DNA of 64,000 bases. It comes from Hippasteria phrygiana. Taxonomy: Eukaryota; Echinodermata; Asteroidea; Valvatida; Goniasteridae. The translations under genes were made by a program, and so were the position numbers. The notes beneath the pieces were generated by a model. The model saw nothing but the letters and a program-made list of their open reading frames with translations, was not told where the DNA came from and did not search any database. Numbering within the stretch: the first letter of the stretch is position 1; every line of letters begins with the position of its first letter. The DNA is taken from NCBI GenBank assembly GCA_037893225.1, contig JAZGUH010000143.1:1860001-1924000 (forward strand), in the 5' to 3' direction. This document shows positions 12,801-22,004 of this stretch, piece after piece.

Positions 12801-13221
12801 TGTATAAATAATGTGCCAGCTTTTACTGCATAACCTTGGAGGAGTGTCTCTCCAAGTTTTAAATGTTCCTGTTCTGTTTCCTTAGAGGAACACTTTGTGT
12901 TCCATAGAGCCATATTTCATTACTAGAGCGTTACTCTCCATGTCCAGTTAAGGCTGCTGTGTGCATCCAAGTTTTTGCACGCACTATGGAAACCTTGGAT
13001 TAAGTATGGCTACAGTACAGCTGTTTAGATATCTGTTTAGAAATGCGTCGACTCTGACTAGAATCGCGATACCTGGTCAGTCAACTCCCAAAAGGTTAAA
13101 GTAGCCCAAGTCTAGGCTCTATACCTCTTGCTTGCCTATTAGAATTGAAAGATTTCCCCCCCCCCTTTCCATCCAGTTATCAACTGCAAAGACGGACAAA
13201 ACTGCAGAAGCCACAGCTTAG
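725..13221 (+). CDS. LSM14: LSM14 (RAP55/Scd6 family) mRNA-binding protein, 8 coding exons
   Basis: Eight exons (725-845, 5511-5677, 6424-6610, 7390-7809, 9703-9852, 11996-12143, 12532-12793, 13177-13221) join with matching phases (1,0,1,1,1,2,0) to 499 codons plus stop; all introns are GT-AG. Family knowledge: LSM14 proteins sit in P-bodies, repress translation and promote decapping with DDX6 and 4E-T. Visible parts: N-terminal LSm domain about 5-85 ([12 protein letters not shown], then DIQDLHVC), a proline/glycine/charged linker, the FDF motif at 324-326 followed by an acidic helix, the FFD box at 386-388 ([10 protein letters not shown]), the TFG box at 413-415 (CETFG), then an RGG-rich tail about 418-470. 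The first in-frame ATG is at 725. Human LSM14A, about 463 residues, is slightly shorter. LSM14A and LSM14B cannot be distinguished here; an invertebrate probably has a single gene. Least certain are the last exon and the exon 3/4 joint. Confidence 0.93.
1441..2398. repeat. foldback repeat in LSM14 intron 1
   Basis: About 230 bases on the left (1441-1679) recur in reverse complement on the right (2168-2398). Each arm contains a smaller palindrome, GTGGCGGTATACACCGCCAC. Both arms keep an open frame across the repeat, but with differing frames and stops, so I do not call a gene. The centre (1790-1985) is shared with 34220-34440. Confidence 0.8.
1790..1985. repeat. dispersed repeat, matches 34220-34440 inverted
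   Basis: From AAAATTCCAGCTCTAGGCTC through the stretch with CAACCAAACACTCA to CATCCCCTCAAAAT, this matches the reverse complement of 34220-34440 with scattered differences. One copy is in the first intron of LSM14, the other in the first intron of EXOSC4. Confidence 0.75.
2636..3880. repeat. composite inverted-repeat element with nested MITE
   Basis: Block 2636-2702 plus 2872-2960 recurs inverted at 3657-3735 and 3800-3870 (shared pieces CATCTCCCCGGTAGGATAG and CAAGACTGCAAAACAGTCC). Inner arms near 3028-3065 and 3500-3535 also match (AGCAAGTTCGAT, TGGTTAACTA). A third partial copy is at 5282-5396. This looks like an old foldback element; the left arm is interrupted by the MITE at 2703-2871. 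Confidence 0.7.
2703..2871. mobile_element. MITE, about 170 bp, GGAAAGAGTTCC ends
   Basis: The terminal inverted repeats are about 30 bases, GGAAAGAGTTCCATATCC on the left and GGATATGGAACTCTTTCC on the right. A related copy with a clear 8-bp target duplication is at 28096-28276. The insertion splits the older repeat at 2636-2960. Confidence 0.85.
4945..5246 (-). mobile_element. partial TTAA-target MITE, family A
   Basis: Read on the minus strand it matches the family whose complete copies are at 26051-26479 and 33517-34061. The terminus ACCAATCGTGTACACTACAT is followed by TTAA (5247-5250). The other end is missing. Confidence 0.75.
5282..5396 (+). repeat. third copy of the 2636-3880 repeat
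   Basis: It shares the order ATGCAGGTAAA, CTAGCATAG, CGCCATATCATGG and TCCTTCTAGGGCTAG with 3740-3865. It lies in LSM14 intron 1, about 115 bases before exon 2. Confidence 0.7.
5511..5677 (+). CDS. LSM14: LSM14 coding exon 2
   Basis: It starts after a TTGTTGACTTTCAG acceptor and ends at CTTCAG|GTAGCA, phase 0. With the last base of exon 1 it reads [10 protein letters not shown], then the second half of the LSm domain ([20 protein letters not shown]), as in LSM14 orthologues. Confidence 0.93.
5915..6020 (-). repeat. fragment of the GGTTTTCCTGG dispersed repeat
   Basis: In reverse complement this fragment resembles 14210-14330 and 15790-16100 (shared words around CACCACTGG, CCCAGGC, CAACC and CACCCTTACGGTTT). 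No ends are recognised. Confidence 0.45.
6110..6322. mobile_element. hAT-like MITE, CAGTGTTG family, 213 bp
   Basis: The ends are CAGTGTTGTAGTCAAGACCA and TGGTCTCGACTACAACACTG. The exact 8-bp direct repeat GAGCCTAC flanks it (6102-6109 and 6323-6330). Inside are many CAAGACCA/TGGTCTTG repeats. Copies with the same ends are at 8993-9213, 39066-41306 and 57170-59925. Confidence 0.93.
6424..6610 (+). CDS. LSM14: LSM14 coding exon 3
   Basis: It starts after TGCTATTGCAG in phase 0 and ends at CGAG|GTAGGA in phase 1. It encodes a Gly/Pro/His-rich low-complexity linker ([18 protein letters not shown]), like the weakly conserved Gly/Ser/Phe-rich linker of other LSM14 proteins. Confidence 0.85.
6790..6880 (+). 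mobile_element. truncated end of the TAGGGGTGTGCAT family
   Basis: AGGGCTGTGCATCTGAACCG followed by a CCCAACCG stretch resembles the termini of the complete element at 28817-29416 and the fragment at 54108. No second end or target duplication is seen. Confidence 0.5.
6891..7015 (+). mobile_element. tRNA-derived SINE fragment
   Basis: It has a pol III B-box-like GGGTTCAAATCCC, then CGCCTGCCAGTTT and a tail ending GTTTGACGAATATTA. The same 3' tail follows the tRNA-like heads at 31290-31362 and 31619-31690 (minus strand), which shows a SINE family rather than a tRNA gene. The 5' part is missing. Confidence 0.7.
7390..7809 (+). CDS. LSM14: LSM14 coding exon 4
   Basis: The acceptor is CCCCAAAG preceded by a T-rich tract; the donor is GGCAAG|GTAGAT, phase 1. 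It contains the conserved [11 protein letters not shown], then a Pro/Lys/Gln stretch and a long Arg/Glu/Asp-rich tract ([12 protein letters not shown]). Unlike the neighbouring introns it is GC-rich. It is the longest exon, and long ORFs on the opposite strand here are by-products of its composition. Confidence 0.88.
8460..8780 (+). repeat. GAGGATT-rich imperfect repeat tract
   Basis: After TTAACCCTAACC the stretch contains many AGGATT/AATCCTC words (GGAGGATTGAGG, GAGGATTTTACAGGATTCAGG, GAGGATTTTGGCGGATTCAGG). This looks like the subterminal repeats of a decayed DNA transposon. No clean ends are seen. Confidence 0.45.
8993..9213. mobile_element. hAT-like MITE, CAGTGTTG/GAGGCC family, 221 bp
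   Basis: The ends are CAGTGTTGGAGGTCTCGAGG and GGCCTTGACTACAACACTG, with the exact 8-bp duplication GTGCAGTA on both sides (8985-8992, 9214-9221). The interior is packed with CTCGAGGCCGGCCTCGG-type repeats. It is a short internal-deletion relative of 39066-41306 and 57170-59925. Confidence 0.93.
9400..9690. repeat. foldback repeat next to LSM14 exon 5
   Basis: Arms fold around 9575: TTTTGTGAGTTTGCGGGGTT with CTGAAAAGAACC on the left matches GGTTCTTTTCAG-like sequence with AACCCCACAAACTCACAAAA on the right. The arms extend outward through GGTAGCACCAT/ATGGTGCTAC. The right end stops roughly 12 bases before the exon 5 acceptor. Confidence 0.75.
9703..9852 (+). CDS. LSM14: LSM14 coding exon 5 (FDF motif)
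   Basis: The acceptor is TTTGTTTTCCAG and the donor GGAT|GTAAGT, phase 1. It encodes an RGRGRG patch followed by the FDF box ([14 protein letters not shown]) and an acidic/basic helix, the segment that contacts DDX6 in characterised LSM14 proteins. A foldback repeat ends about a dozen bases before the acceptor. Confidence 0.93.
9933..10965. mobile_element. hAT-like non-autonomous transposon, 1033 bp
   Basis: Its ends are inverted repeats: TAAGCCTGTTCGATAT on the left and ATATCGAACAGCCTTA on the right, one mismatch after reverse complementing. The exact 8-bp direct repeat GTTGTCAG flanks it at 9925-9932 and 10966-10973, the duplication length typical of hAT elements. Ends are rich in CGATAT repeats. 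No transposase is seen. It lies in LSM14 intron 5. Confidence 0.9.
10974..11650 (+). repeat. duplicated intronic segment (two diverged copies)
   Basis: Copies at about 10974-11110 and 11525-11650 share the order GATTTC, AGAATTTTTAA, TCTGGAATTCCTGAGGTG, GGTGTTTTTAC. The hAT-like element at 9933-10965 inserted at the left edge of the first copy. Confidence 0.6.
11996..12143 (+). CDS. LSM14: LSM14 coding exon 6 (FFD box)
   Basis: The acceptor is AAAACAATGCAG; the donor is AAGGG|GTAAGT, phase 2. It encodes an acidic linker and [15 protein letters not shown], the FFD box of the family. Confidence 0.93.
12532..12793 (+). CDS. LSM14: LSM14 coding exon 7 (TFG box, RGG tail)
   Basis: The acceptor is TTACTTAACAG and the donor AATGAG|GTAAAA, phase 0. 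It encodes [13 protein letters not shown] (TFG box) and then an Arg/Gly/Tyr-rich tail ([17 protein letters not shown]) predicted to bind RNA. If the donor is not used, the frame reads on to a stop at 12811. Confidence 0.9.
13177..13221 (+). CDS. LSM14: LSM14 probable terminal coding exon 8
   Basis: After a strong pyrimidine tract and CATCCAG acceptor, fourteen codons ([14 protein letters not shown]) lead to TAG at 13219-13221, in frame with exon 7. The tract and the phase match support it; the short, weakly conserved peptide means the assignment rests on the splice sites. Confidence 0.65.
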   Translation, partial: LSTAKTDKTAEATA

Positions 13222-15848
13222 ACTGCTTCTGCCAAGAAAACACAGCAAGCAAAACACCAAAGGAAACGGGAAGTACGCTGCCTGTCAGGGGTCAGATCCT
13301 TTAACCCTCTCTGATCTTTTTCTTTTTCCTAGTTGAAGTATTTATTGTCTGGACCTCAGTGAATGTGGGGTGTGTTAGATACGCTACGTCCAATGCAGTA
13401 CGTTGAGACATCCTGGGGTCTTGTCCCCCAAGTTGTGCACCTGGCAGGCATAACTTTCCCAGAAAACACTAATTTTGATGCCTTATGACAATGTTCTTAG
13501 TTGTGGGAAGTAAATTCATTGCTTTGTTGTAATTGATAGAAGAAAAAAAATGATAAAGTTAAAGAGAAGAATGATTTACCAATAAAGCCAATTGCACGGA
13601 TGGATGGTGGTGCTAAAGTAGAGGAGAAATAGAGTAATTGCCGAGTTTGTCTGCAGCTCAACAAAGGTTAAAATATTGCCAAAGATTAGAAAGCTGGGAG
13701 TTCGAGGAGATAAAAGCAGAAGTGTGTGGGGAAAAAACAAAATGATTGTGAAGCATGTAATGGCAGTGCCACTTGGTGATTGGCAAGCAGGTAGTTGATA
13801 ATCTTGGAAGTATTAGCACACCTAGAATTTGGCCAGACTTGCCAGACATGGGAGGTAAACTTGATTGGAATATGCGTGGTATTGTGTCAAACACAACTTG
13901 CATGCAAGTTTGAAAGCTGGAATTCAAATACATCCGCACCTTGGACAGCTCTTAAGGGCACTGCCTGACCTACAAATGTAGCGAGCAGAATCCTGCAGTA
14001 CCTATGCATGCAAGCCAAGCGTTAGTATCAAAGTCGAGTCTTATGCACAATAGACTGAGCCATTAGGCTCCGCCCATTCATGTATTGACCAATCATAGCC
14101 AAGCCTGTTACGTGCCCATCACGGTTGTTTTTTTTTTCATTTAAAAAATTTTTTTTTTATTGAAATCACCCAATACAAGTCCAAAAGCCACTCTAGGTAA
14201 AAGGTTATGATCAGAGGTGGTAGGGTTTGGCGACATTTTGAATTGCCAACCTTATCACCCTTACGGTTTTCCTGGACCCAGATCTAAATAGAGGATAATA
14301 CTTCAGCAGATTCCTGAGAAATTATCCCAATTTGATCAATATATCAAGGGGCAGTGCTTCATTGATCGGTGTGTTGATGTACAATTACACAACCAAGTTG
14401 CTAACTGAATGTGCATAAAACTCTGCTGGCCATGCACTCCAGAATAACAAGAGAATAACGGGCTTTCAAGTATTTCTACTTTTCCTACTTTTCCTAATTG
14501 TTTTTTTACTCGACTCCTACTTTTCCTAATTTTTACTTGAAATTCCTATTTTTCCTACATTTTTGTCCCACAACTCCGAAAAATGTAATCTCATTGAATA
14601 TTTTTCATAAGTGTTACAAGCTGTCTTTAAAAAAAAAAGAAAAAAAAGAAGGGCTTGGGTGCAGGAGTACTGCAACTTTACTTCCAGGAGCTTATTTACA
14701 CATTGTAGTTGAGGACGGAGCACAAGTGTTGTAAGTACAGAACATGCCCAATGAGGCTTTTTATGCTGTGGATGGGTAACGATCAACGAAAACTACTGAA
14801 AGCCCGCAAAAGTCCTGCTTCAATCCTTATTTTGTCCTCCAAAGTCCTACTCTTGTCCAGTTTTTAAATTTTATTTTGATCCTGCTATTCCACTTTTTCA
14901 CCTGGGTCTGCTTGAAAACCTGGCATAATGACACTAGATGCCAACCTGTACCGTAATATTCACATTATCACAGCAAAACTTATCGCAGCAACATATCGGA
15001 GATGTGCATGTGGCCTGTAATTGAACCCTTTGAGCTTGGACAATGTGTATTTCTGAAAGGCTGATATTCAATGTTGTTAAATTTTTTATACAAGCATTCT
15101 GGGTACATAATTGATGGGTGCTTGTAAGGCATATTAGCTGTAACCCGTGTACTTGGGAAATAATCTGGTTTTCTGTGTGATCCACATATCTTGCTTCCAA
15201 GTGAGCTTGTGGGATGGATTACAAGTAACTTAAAAAGACAATCTTGAATAAGAACACCCACCTACATAGTGTATCCGATAAAAAAAAGTTTAGAACATGT
15301 ATATACATAGAAAGAATTAGTAAAAGGTTCTGTTGCGGCTTCTTGGTTGAGAAATGATAAAAATTGCTTGAAGGGTGTTTTTCATCCGTGTATTTTTCAT
15401 CACTGTAAGGGAACTTTTTAAAGGTGATATTACAGTTATACTTGAGTCACAAAATTCAATGTTACTTTTATTGTGGTGCCCGCATCTATACCGGATTTCA
15501 ATCAGTAAATTTGCCCCGTCGAGCTTCGCTGGTCAAATGATTGCGATGTTTGCACAAATAAGCAGGAGTTGGAATGAGTAAGTAGGGTCAAGTCCCATCG
15601 GTGAGATTTTTTTCACAGGTTCACAGCAGGCACGTCATCCTTATAAAGGCCCTGACCAAGTTCGGGCAGGAAATATTAGTCAACTAAGTCACTGGCTATC
15701 TGAATACACACATGCACACTAACAAGCAGGCATTTTTTATTTAAATGGAAGTCGCCCAATACCAGGCTAAAAGACAATCTATGTAAAGGGCTACAACAGA
15801 GGTGGTGGGTGTTGGCCACAATTTAGGTTGCCAGACCTAGCGCCCTTA
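13222..15848. other. gene-free region downstream of LSM14
   Basis: It contains the LSM14 3'UTR side, then AT-rich DNA. The block 14160-14350 is a copy of a dispersed repeat also at 15740-16100. A poly(T)/poly(A) tract is at 14128-14160. I see no coding exon. Confidence 0.5.
13581..13586 (+). terminator. candidate LSM14 polyadenylation signal
   Basis: AATAAA occurs 360 bases after the LSM14 stop codon, the first exact match I found downstream. It is a short motif in AT-rich DNA, so it is only a candidate. Confidence 0.35.
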
Positions 15849-15981
15849 AGGCCCGGTTCATACTTCATGCGAATGCCATTGCGAAGAAAATTTCATGACG
15901 TCAACAATTGAAGTTTTATTGTGACGTTCTCCGTTACCTTGACGAATTTGCTTCGCATACGCATGAAGTATGAACCGGGCT
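15849..15981. mobile_element. PIF/Harbinger-like MITE, 133 bp
   Basis: The terminal inverted repeats are AGGCCCGGTTCATACTTCAT and ATGAAGTATGAACCGGGCT. TTA lies on each side (15846-15848 and 15982-15984). The paralogous repeat at 14262 reads CCCTTACGGTTTTCC without the insert, an empty site that supports the boundaries. Confidence 0.85.
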
Positions 15982-16288
15982 TTATGGTTTTCCTGGGTCC
16001 AGGCCTAAATAGAGGATAAATCTTTAATATAAACTAAAGAAATGATCCCAATTTTCAGACCTGTAGACCCAGGCAGGGGTCACTTCCACCACTGGAGAGA
16101 CCAACTCACCTCTCCCCTCATAATGAATGCTAGTTGAAACTATTGCATCAATGGTTTCTCAGCCCTTTTCAAAATTGAGCCGGAAAACATTGTTTAATTG
16201 ACAAACAGTGCGACCAATGCCCTCGGCCCAGTTTTATGGGTGTGCATACCATAAGCGAGGAATCGCCGCATAAAATTCTGCATTAAAT

Positions 16289-16642
16289 CCCTAACCCTGC
16301 CAGACGCAGCACAGTGCATCAGGTGAAAAAAGTCTGACACACTTTGATGCGAAATGCAGCAAGTAACTGTTGTGAGGTCCGCAGCAATACTGATTGAAAT
16401 TGAAGCAAGTGCTATGGGTTGGGCAAACCACTAGCTTCCCAGTAACATTGATGGCCTAGCTCTGGTGCAACCAACCAAATTGATGCAATTTTCAACTGAT
16501 AAACACCATAAGCGCTTGACTGCATGCCGCAAGCAGCAAAATGCTCAGCTGCCGTCTGCAGCCAAGTCACTTTGACAAAATATGCATTCTGATGCGTCTA
16601 GCAGGGTTTCTAGCCGAAATGCCCTGGAGGGTTAGGGTAAAT
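16289..16642. mobile_element. MITE with CCCTAACCCTGCCAGAC ends
   Basis: The left end CCCTAACCCTGCCAGACGCA pairs with a right part containing GCGTCTAGCAGGGTTT and GAGGGTTAGGG. It is related to the complete 142-bp element at 53101-53242. The target TTAA is degraded here. Confidence 0.65.
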
Positions 16643-18045
16643 GGTTAGCGTACTTAATGGTTAGGAAGGAATTTTGGCAAGTGCATACATGTATATGCAT
16701 ACATCCTGTGATTAAGGATTGTGCTTACTGGGTTAGAACCGAATTTGCTAGTTAGCGCAGGTCGTTAGCACAGAATACGGCATCATGGATTCCCAGAAAT
16801 GGTCATAAAGGCTGGTTTCAGATGGTGACTAGATGCAGTTGACTAGACGAGGGATGGAGAAAGTTGATTCTTGCCTGAAATTGCTCCTTAACCGATCCTT
16901 TTTGCCACTTTTTGCCCGCATCAATGTGTGTATTTCTGTTATTTACATAGATTATTACTGTTGAGGTCAGATTTGGCTGTGCCAATCTTGTATTCTTTAT
17001 ACCAGTGGAAGGGAAGAGTTCAAAAGAATGAAACGGTAAGAAATTTAAGTGTTTTTCGGTCCCAAAAACATGGGTCAGTTTTCTAGAGCTATGTTTTCCT
17101 TGTTTGTGTTGCCTCTTGCTGTCATTTTTTTTTTGAGTTGAACACTAAAGAAGTTTAATACTTTGAAGATTAACTTGTCTAAAAAAAAAGTTTGAAAAGG
17201 CATTTAATTAACCAAATAAAAATAAAAGGTACTGTGTATATGCACCTTTACAGTCTTGTGCAAGTGTTGATATATAAACTCTTATTTTTCCATGGTTTGG
17301 TTTTACTTGGGCGTGGTTTGATTTAGAATGCATACTTTCACGCAGTTTGGCAGTTTGAAAAAAAAATGAATTTTGTTTGCATTTTGGAAGAAAGTGTTCC
17401 ACAATTATTTTTGTCATTTTGTGTTTTGTTTTGAAAAAAAAATCAATATGGGAAAATGTGAGTAGGCATATTTAACGGTGAAAAATCGATTTTTGTCAGT
17501 CTGCTCAAAGATTTTGGTACATAAGACTTTTTCACAATCGGTTTCCCGTGGGGTATAGGAAAAATGTTAGACATTTTTAACAATAAAAAAGTTGATACCT
17601 TGACACTGAAGAGTGACAGAGCAACCCCATCTCCTGAAGGTAAAAATGTCATGTTGATAAAACGAGTATGAAGTGAAAGTTTTGATTGGCTAATGAAGCA
17701 TTTAATTACAATGTAACAATATTTTCTTGCTGGCCAAAAATAGGTGTATTTGCAAGTAAGACTGGACAGTGTCAATCTTGCTGTGAAAGTGTTCCTTTAT
17801 CTTCCATGAATCCTTTTGTAGAAAATATTTGGATTTTTGCTGAATATTATTTGTGTGATAAGGTATGTGGTTTCAGGTTCGGAAATCACTCCATTGAAAA
17901 AGATTTCCGCCAAGTTTATCCCCTTGTTTGTGGTGAACTTGACAGAAATCTTTTCCAGTGAAGCAGGTTCAACATAAATTCCATCTTATGAATAGTTTGG
18001 TTGCAGTACCTGCTGCTATATCAGATTCGAACCAGTCAGCCGACT
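16643..18045. other. gene-free AT-rich stretch
   Basis: No supported exon. Short open frames around 17208-17961 have AT-rich, low-complexity translations and no recognisable domain. Confidence 0.45.
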
Positions 18046-18300
18046 CCGGCTAGCTTGGTGGCCGAGGGGTAAGACGTCTGCACTAGAAAGGAGGTCGTGG
18101 GTTTGAGTCCCACCCGAATGATTTTTTACAAATCTCTTGGGACAACACCGAGTATACAGTGTTTACAAAATAAGTCGGTGAAGAGCAAAACCACCTATTG
18201 AATTTACATGTACATCATGATCACCCCGACGCAAATTCCATCTGATGAACAGTTCTGATTGCTTTCTGATGTTTTAATACATTAATATCGACCTTTTCAG
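18046..18300 (+). mobile_element. second tRNA-derived SINE type
   Basis: CTTGGTGGCCGAGGGGTAAG resembles a pol III A box of Leu/Ser tRNA type. GTGGGTTTGAGTCCCACC fits the B box and T stem. An unrelated tail follows. It has no clean acceptor stem, so I read it as a SINE head and not a working tRNA. Confidence 0.55.
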
Positions 18301-20145
18301 TTCCATACCCAAGATATCCCAGTTTATGCCACACGCCATGGGATCCTGCACCAGAGATATCCCGTATTGAATGAATGTGTAGGAGGGATCAGTAGACTAG
18401 TTCCCAGTCTGACTTGATTGTGGAGCTGGGGTTGGATAGTGCTAATTAGCATAAACATAGAAATATTCGGACAGCTTTATGCTAATTAGGATTTTCATGT
18501 TTAAACAGCACTTGACTAAAAACAAAGTGGGGAAAATTATTGCAACATTTGTGCACATGAAGGTCAATCAAGAGTGCCAAACCTGAACTAGCTGCCAGTC
18601 CCAATATTTGGGGTGGAAGTCCAACTGTTGTCGAGTATATGGTTACTGAAGGGTTAAAGGTTGTTGCCGGGAGGTGCCAAATTTTTGTCCTTATAAAGGG
18701 GATTTGACTTGTAGCGACGTTAAAAAAGTTGATGTATACATAGTACTGGCCTGCATCAGTGTGAAGGTTGGACTGTACAGTTTCAACACAAACTTGAGAT
18801 CTCTTCAGTAAAATTTTTCACCCAAGTGTATATTTCATTTTTACGGTATTTTGGTTTTCTTGGGTCATATTTTTTTTTCTGCAAGGAGATTGAGCTAATG
18901 AATTAAACAGTTTGAAAAATCCCCCACCCCAAAAAAAATATTTTGGTAAACGTTTTCTGGAAGTGGGTCACAATTGTAAAATTTGTTATTTGAGATGGAT
19001 GCTATTGAATGTAAGCATGGACTTGCAGGCCCGCACAGCCCTAGTGCAGTTATTGTATTTATTTCTCCAGGATTTAAACAGCTGAACCATCTTGTTAGAA
19101 AGAATTTGTTACTGTATTATAAAAAAATTCACTTAATTTGGTTTCTAAGAAATGTATTGATACTTTCAAAATAAACTTGGAGGAAAATAAACAAGCATGT
19201 TCAAAAAAGATAGTTTCTGACGGTTTACTTTTGTACTACACAATAAGTATTGATAATTGGGAATTTTGAATTATGTAAATACTAGATGTTCAAAACTGGT
19301 ATCCACAGGAAATTCTATACGATTCAGTCTTGCAATGTTTCCCCCCATGTATGTGCATGTCGGCCAATTTCTTTTTACAATGTTTTGTACTATAACCCCA
19401 AATGCCATTGGAAAGTAAAAACACTTGTATCTTGCACTTTAAAGGTAGTACATTTGCAAACGTCAAACAAACTACTGAATTGTTACGAAATAGCAGGCTC
19501 AAGCATCCTATGAAATCATGGCACCTGGTGTGCTGTCGTTTTCAAGAAAAGTTATACCCAGCACGATATGGGGCGGAGGGGTACCCCCTCCTTATACCAT
19601 ATACATTATCCAGACTATTGTTACCTAACACATCCCCCCCCCTAAAGATCTGAAAATAATTCCAGGGAACACAAGGGTGGGGGGGGGGTGTCCCTGTGCA
19701 TCATATGAGAAAAGTGGAAATTAAACTATTAGTATAATTCCACGTCTATAAATTTTTCCATTTTGTCAAAAGTATGGTCCAGGAACCAGACTTTTCTGTT
19801 TTTCCAGCATCTAAAGCCCACAACTTTAAACAGTTCAGTGTTACAGTATTTGCTACATGTAGCACGCTATAAAATACCCCCCGAATCCATTTATTTATAA
19901 AAATTACAGCAAAAGCAAATGGTGTATACTACATTGTAACTTTAACTGTACCCATTTCAAGTTGTGTGCATAAATGCTGGGAAAACATTTTCCAGTAGTG
20001 TGGTTCCCCGACCATAAAACTTATCATTGGGAAAACGCCAGCACACTAGGTGCCATGATTTCACCGAATGCTCGAGACTATTTACTTTTTGTAAAATGTA
20101 TGTCAATATTTTTGTATTTTGTAATAATTCAGATGTTTGCAACCT
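18301..20145. other. gene-free repeat-rich stretch
   Basis: Degenerate pieces of the family A MITE occur around 19436-19560 (plus) and 19967-20110 (minus). A run of G follows at about 19679. No exon is recognised. Confidence 0.45.
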
Positions 20146-20149
20146 TTAA

Positions 20150-20405
20150 CCAGTTCACGTCGGGATTATTTTGACATTAATGGACCCAGCCGCGGGATTA
20201 TTTTTCCCGAGCCTAGATGCCAGACCAGTTCAGGCAGAATCGGGCCATAATCTGCAGGCAGAACACCCTGATAGTTTCGGCCTCGCTCGCTGCCACGGGT
20301 CGCTGACAGATAGATACCGGTCTCCATCGAGTGTGTGTTTATCTGTCATCCGTTCCGAGTACGGCAAAACTTTTGCGTGTTAACTCGTCATCCGACTTGA
20401 ACTGG
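20150..20405. mobile_element. TTAA-target MITE, CCAGTTCA ends, 256 bp
   Basis: The ends are CCAGTTCACGTCGG and CCGACTTGAACTGG, flanked by TTAA on both sides (20146-20149, 20406-20409). This is the target type of piggyBac and Kolobok elements. It is non-coding. Confidence 0.85.
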
Positions 20406-20734
20406 TTAAATAAGACAACTTGGAGGGTTATGAGGGAAAAAAGAAAATTATTTTTGTACCAATGACGCCGTAGAGGAAGGACGTGCACCATGTACCAATA
20501 GAGCCCCGCGTCTATTGAATTATTGTACACAATCGCCCAACCGTGTATTCCTTGTTTGCACGACTAGGCCGTGCCACCGAAGCAACGAGGAGGGAAGAGG
20601 CCCGGCCGTGCGGCGGGCTCGCCTGCCCCGCACCTAGCAGCCTCGGAAGACGAGGAGAGTGACACTGTTGGTGAAAAAACCACGACCATCGTGGGGAGTT
20701 TGAGACCTTTGTCCGGTCTACCCTCTCCAAGCTA

Positions 20735-21328
20735 GTGGAGGGCCAGCAGCAACTCGAGGCTAGATTGGCTGCTTCAATAGAGTTTAACAGCGAAAGAATT
20801 GCCAATTTAGAGAAGGCCAAAACGGGCCTCGAAAAGTCTTTTACCTCCCTGGAAAAGGAACTGTCGACCGTGAAAGTCCTACTCTCCAAGCAGGGGGAAG
20901 AAATTAATAAGCAGGAGAGGCTCGCAAGACGGAACAACTTTCGCGTGGTGGGAGTGTCCAGGTCAGAGAATGAAAACCCTGCAGAGAAGATTTCGAATAT
21001 CTTCAATACTATGTTTGGCTGGGACTCATCAAGCCCCCCGCGTATTGAGCGTGCCCATAGGGACGGACGGGACAAGAACGGTCGACCAGCCCATATCCTG
21101 GTCAAGCTTCAATCCTATCTGGACAAAGTTAGAGGGATGAAGGAATGGCGTCGAGCTTTGGAGGGGTCACAGCTTTTCATCCTGGATGACCTCACTTTGC
21201 AGGATTGGCAAGAGAAGAAAAGGTGGAAAACTGAGGTAAAAGCACTCTATGATAAAGGCACAAAGCTGAAGTTCTTTGCTGGAAAGTGGAGATCGAATAA
21301 CGGGGAGGCCTTTCATTTTTTTAAATGA
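20735..21328 (+). pseudogene. LINE ORF1-like protein (coiled coil)
   Basis: This 197-residue frame has an N-terminal heptad-rich coiled coil (about 1-65), then RRNNFRVVGV and a basic C-terminal half with RIERAHRDGR and ILDDLTLQDW. The layout (coiled coil, RRM-like core, basic tail) fits the L1 ORF1/transposase-22 type RNA chaperone. The frame likely began upstream (ETFVRSTLSKLVEG is open before 20735) and has lost its start. Confidence 0.7.
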
Positions 21329-22004
21329 ATAACTGAACTATGATTTCCACCTGTGTGGGGTTATTCCTCGCAAAAACTGTGTCTTTAATTAAGTACGACT
21401 TTTCATTTTGTATTTATGGGTGATTGATGCACCGTTAAAGCGCGGTTTAGGCTCTTGGAGTGTAGCTAGGATGATCCTAGCGTTATGGTTACTTGGAGTG
21501 GCCCCGGGTTATTCGTGTGCCCTGCTTGAACAACCAACAGGTTGTTTGGGCGGGGCACATGACCGGCCCGGGGTTGTTCGGGGAGTTTTAACGGCGTTTT
21601 CTCTGTGTATTTCAAATTTCTTTTTCTTGGAAAGGAGCTCTTGGATGTTGGAAAATGTTTCCTTCCAATAATCCATTTTATTGCGGGTCATTTGTCAATC
21701 TAAACGATTTTTGGGGGGTTTTTAAAAAGGGAGATTATTTTTGTCGGAAAGGTTCTTTTTTTGTTCCACTTTTTGTTGTGGGAAGCTACGGCGTGTGGTT
21801 TTTAGAGAGGGTGGGTTTCATGCAAAAATCCGGGGTAGCTTATTCTTTGAGCTCTCAATTCAAATTTGTGGTTCACTGTGTCATCTGTATTCCATTGATG
21901 TTGTACTCATTTTTTCTTTATGTTAAAAGACACGTTAACTTTGCATGTAAAAGATTTGACATGTATGTTGGTGATGGACGTAATAATATTCTTCTTGTTT
22001 TTAT

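Noticed and set aside
17443..17961. Open frames of 91-110 codons in AT-rich DNA
   Set aside because: No recognisable domain, no splice or repeat support; likely chance.
20512..21105. Minus-strand open frame of 197 codons
   Set aside because: It is antisense to the LINE ORF1, which has a clear coiled coil and L1-type layout.
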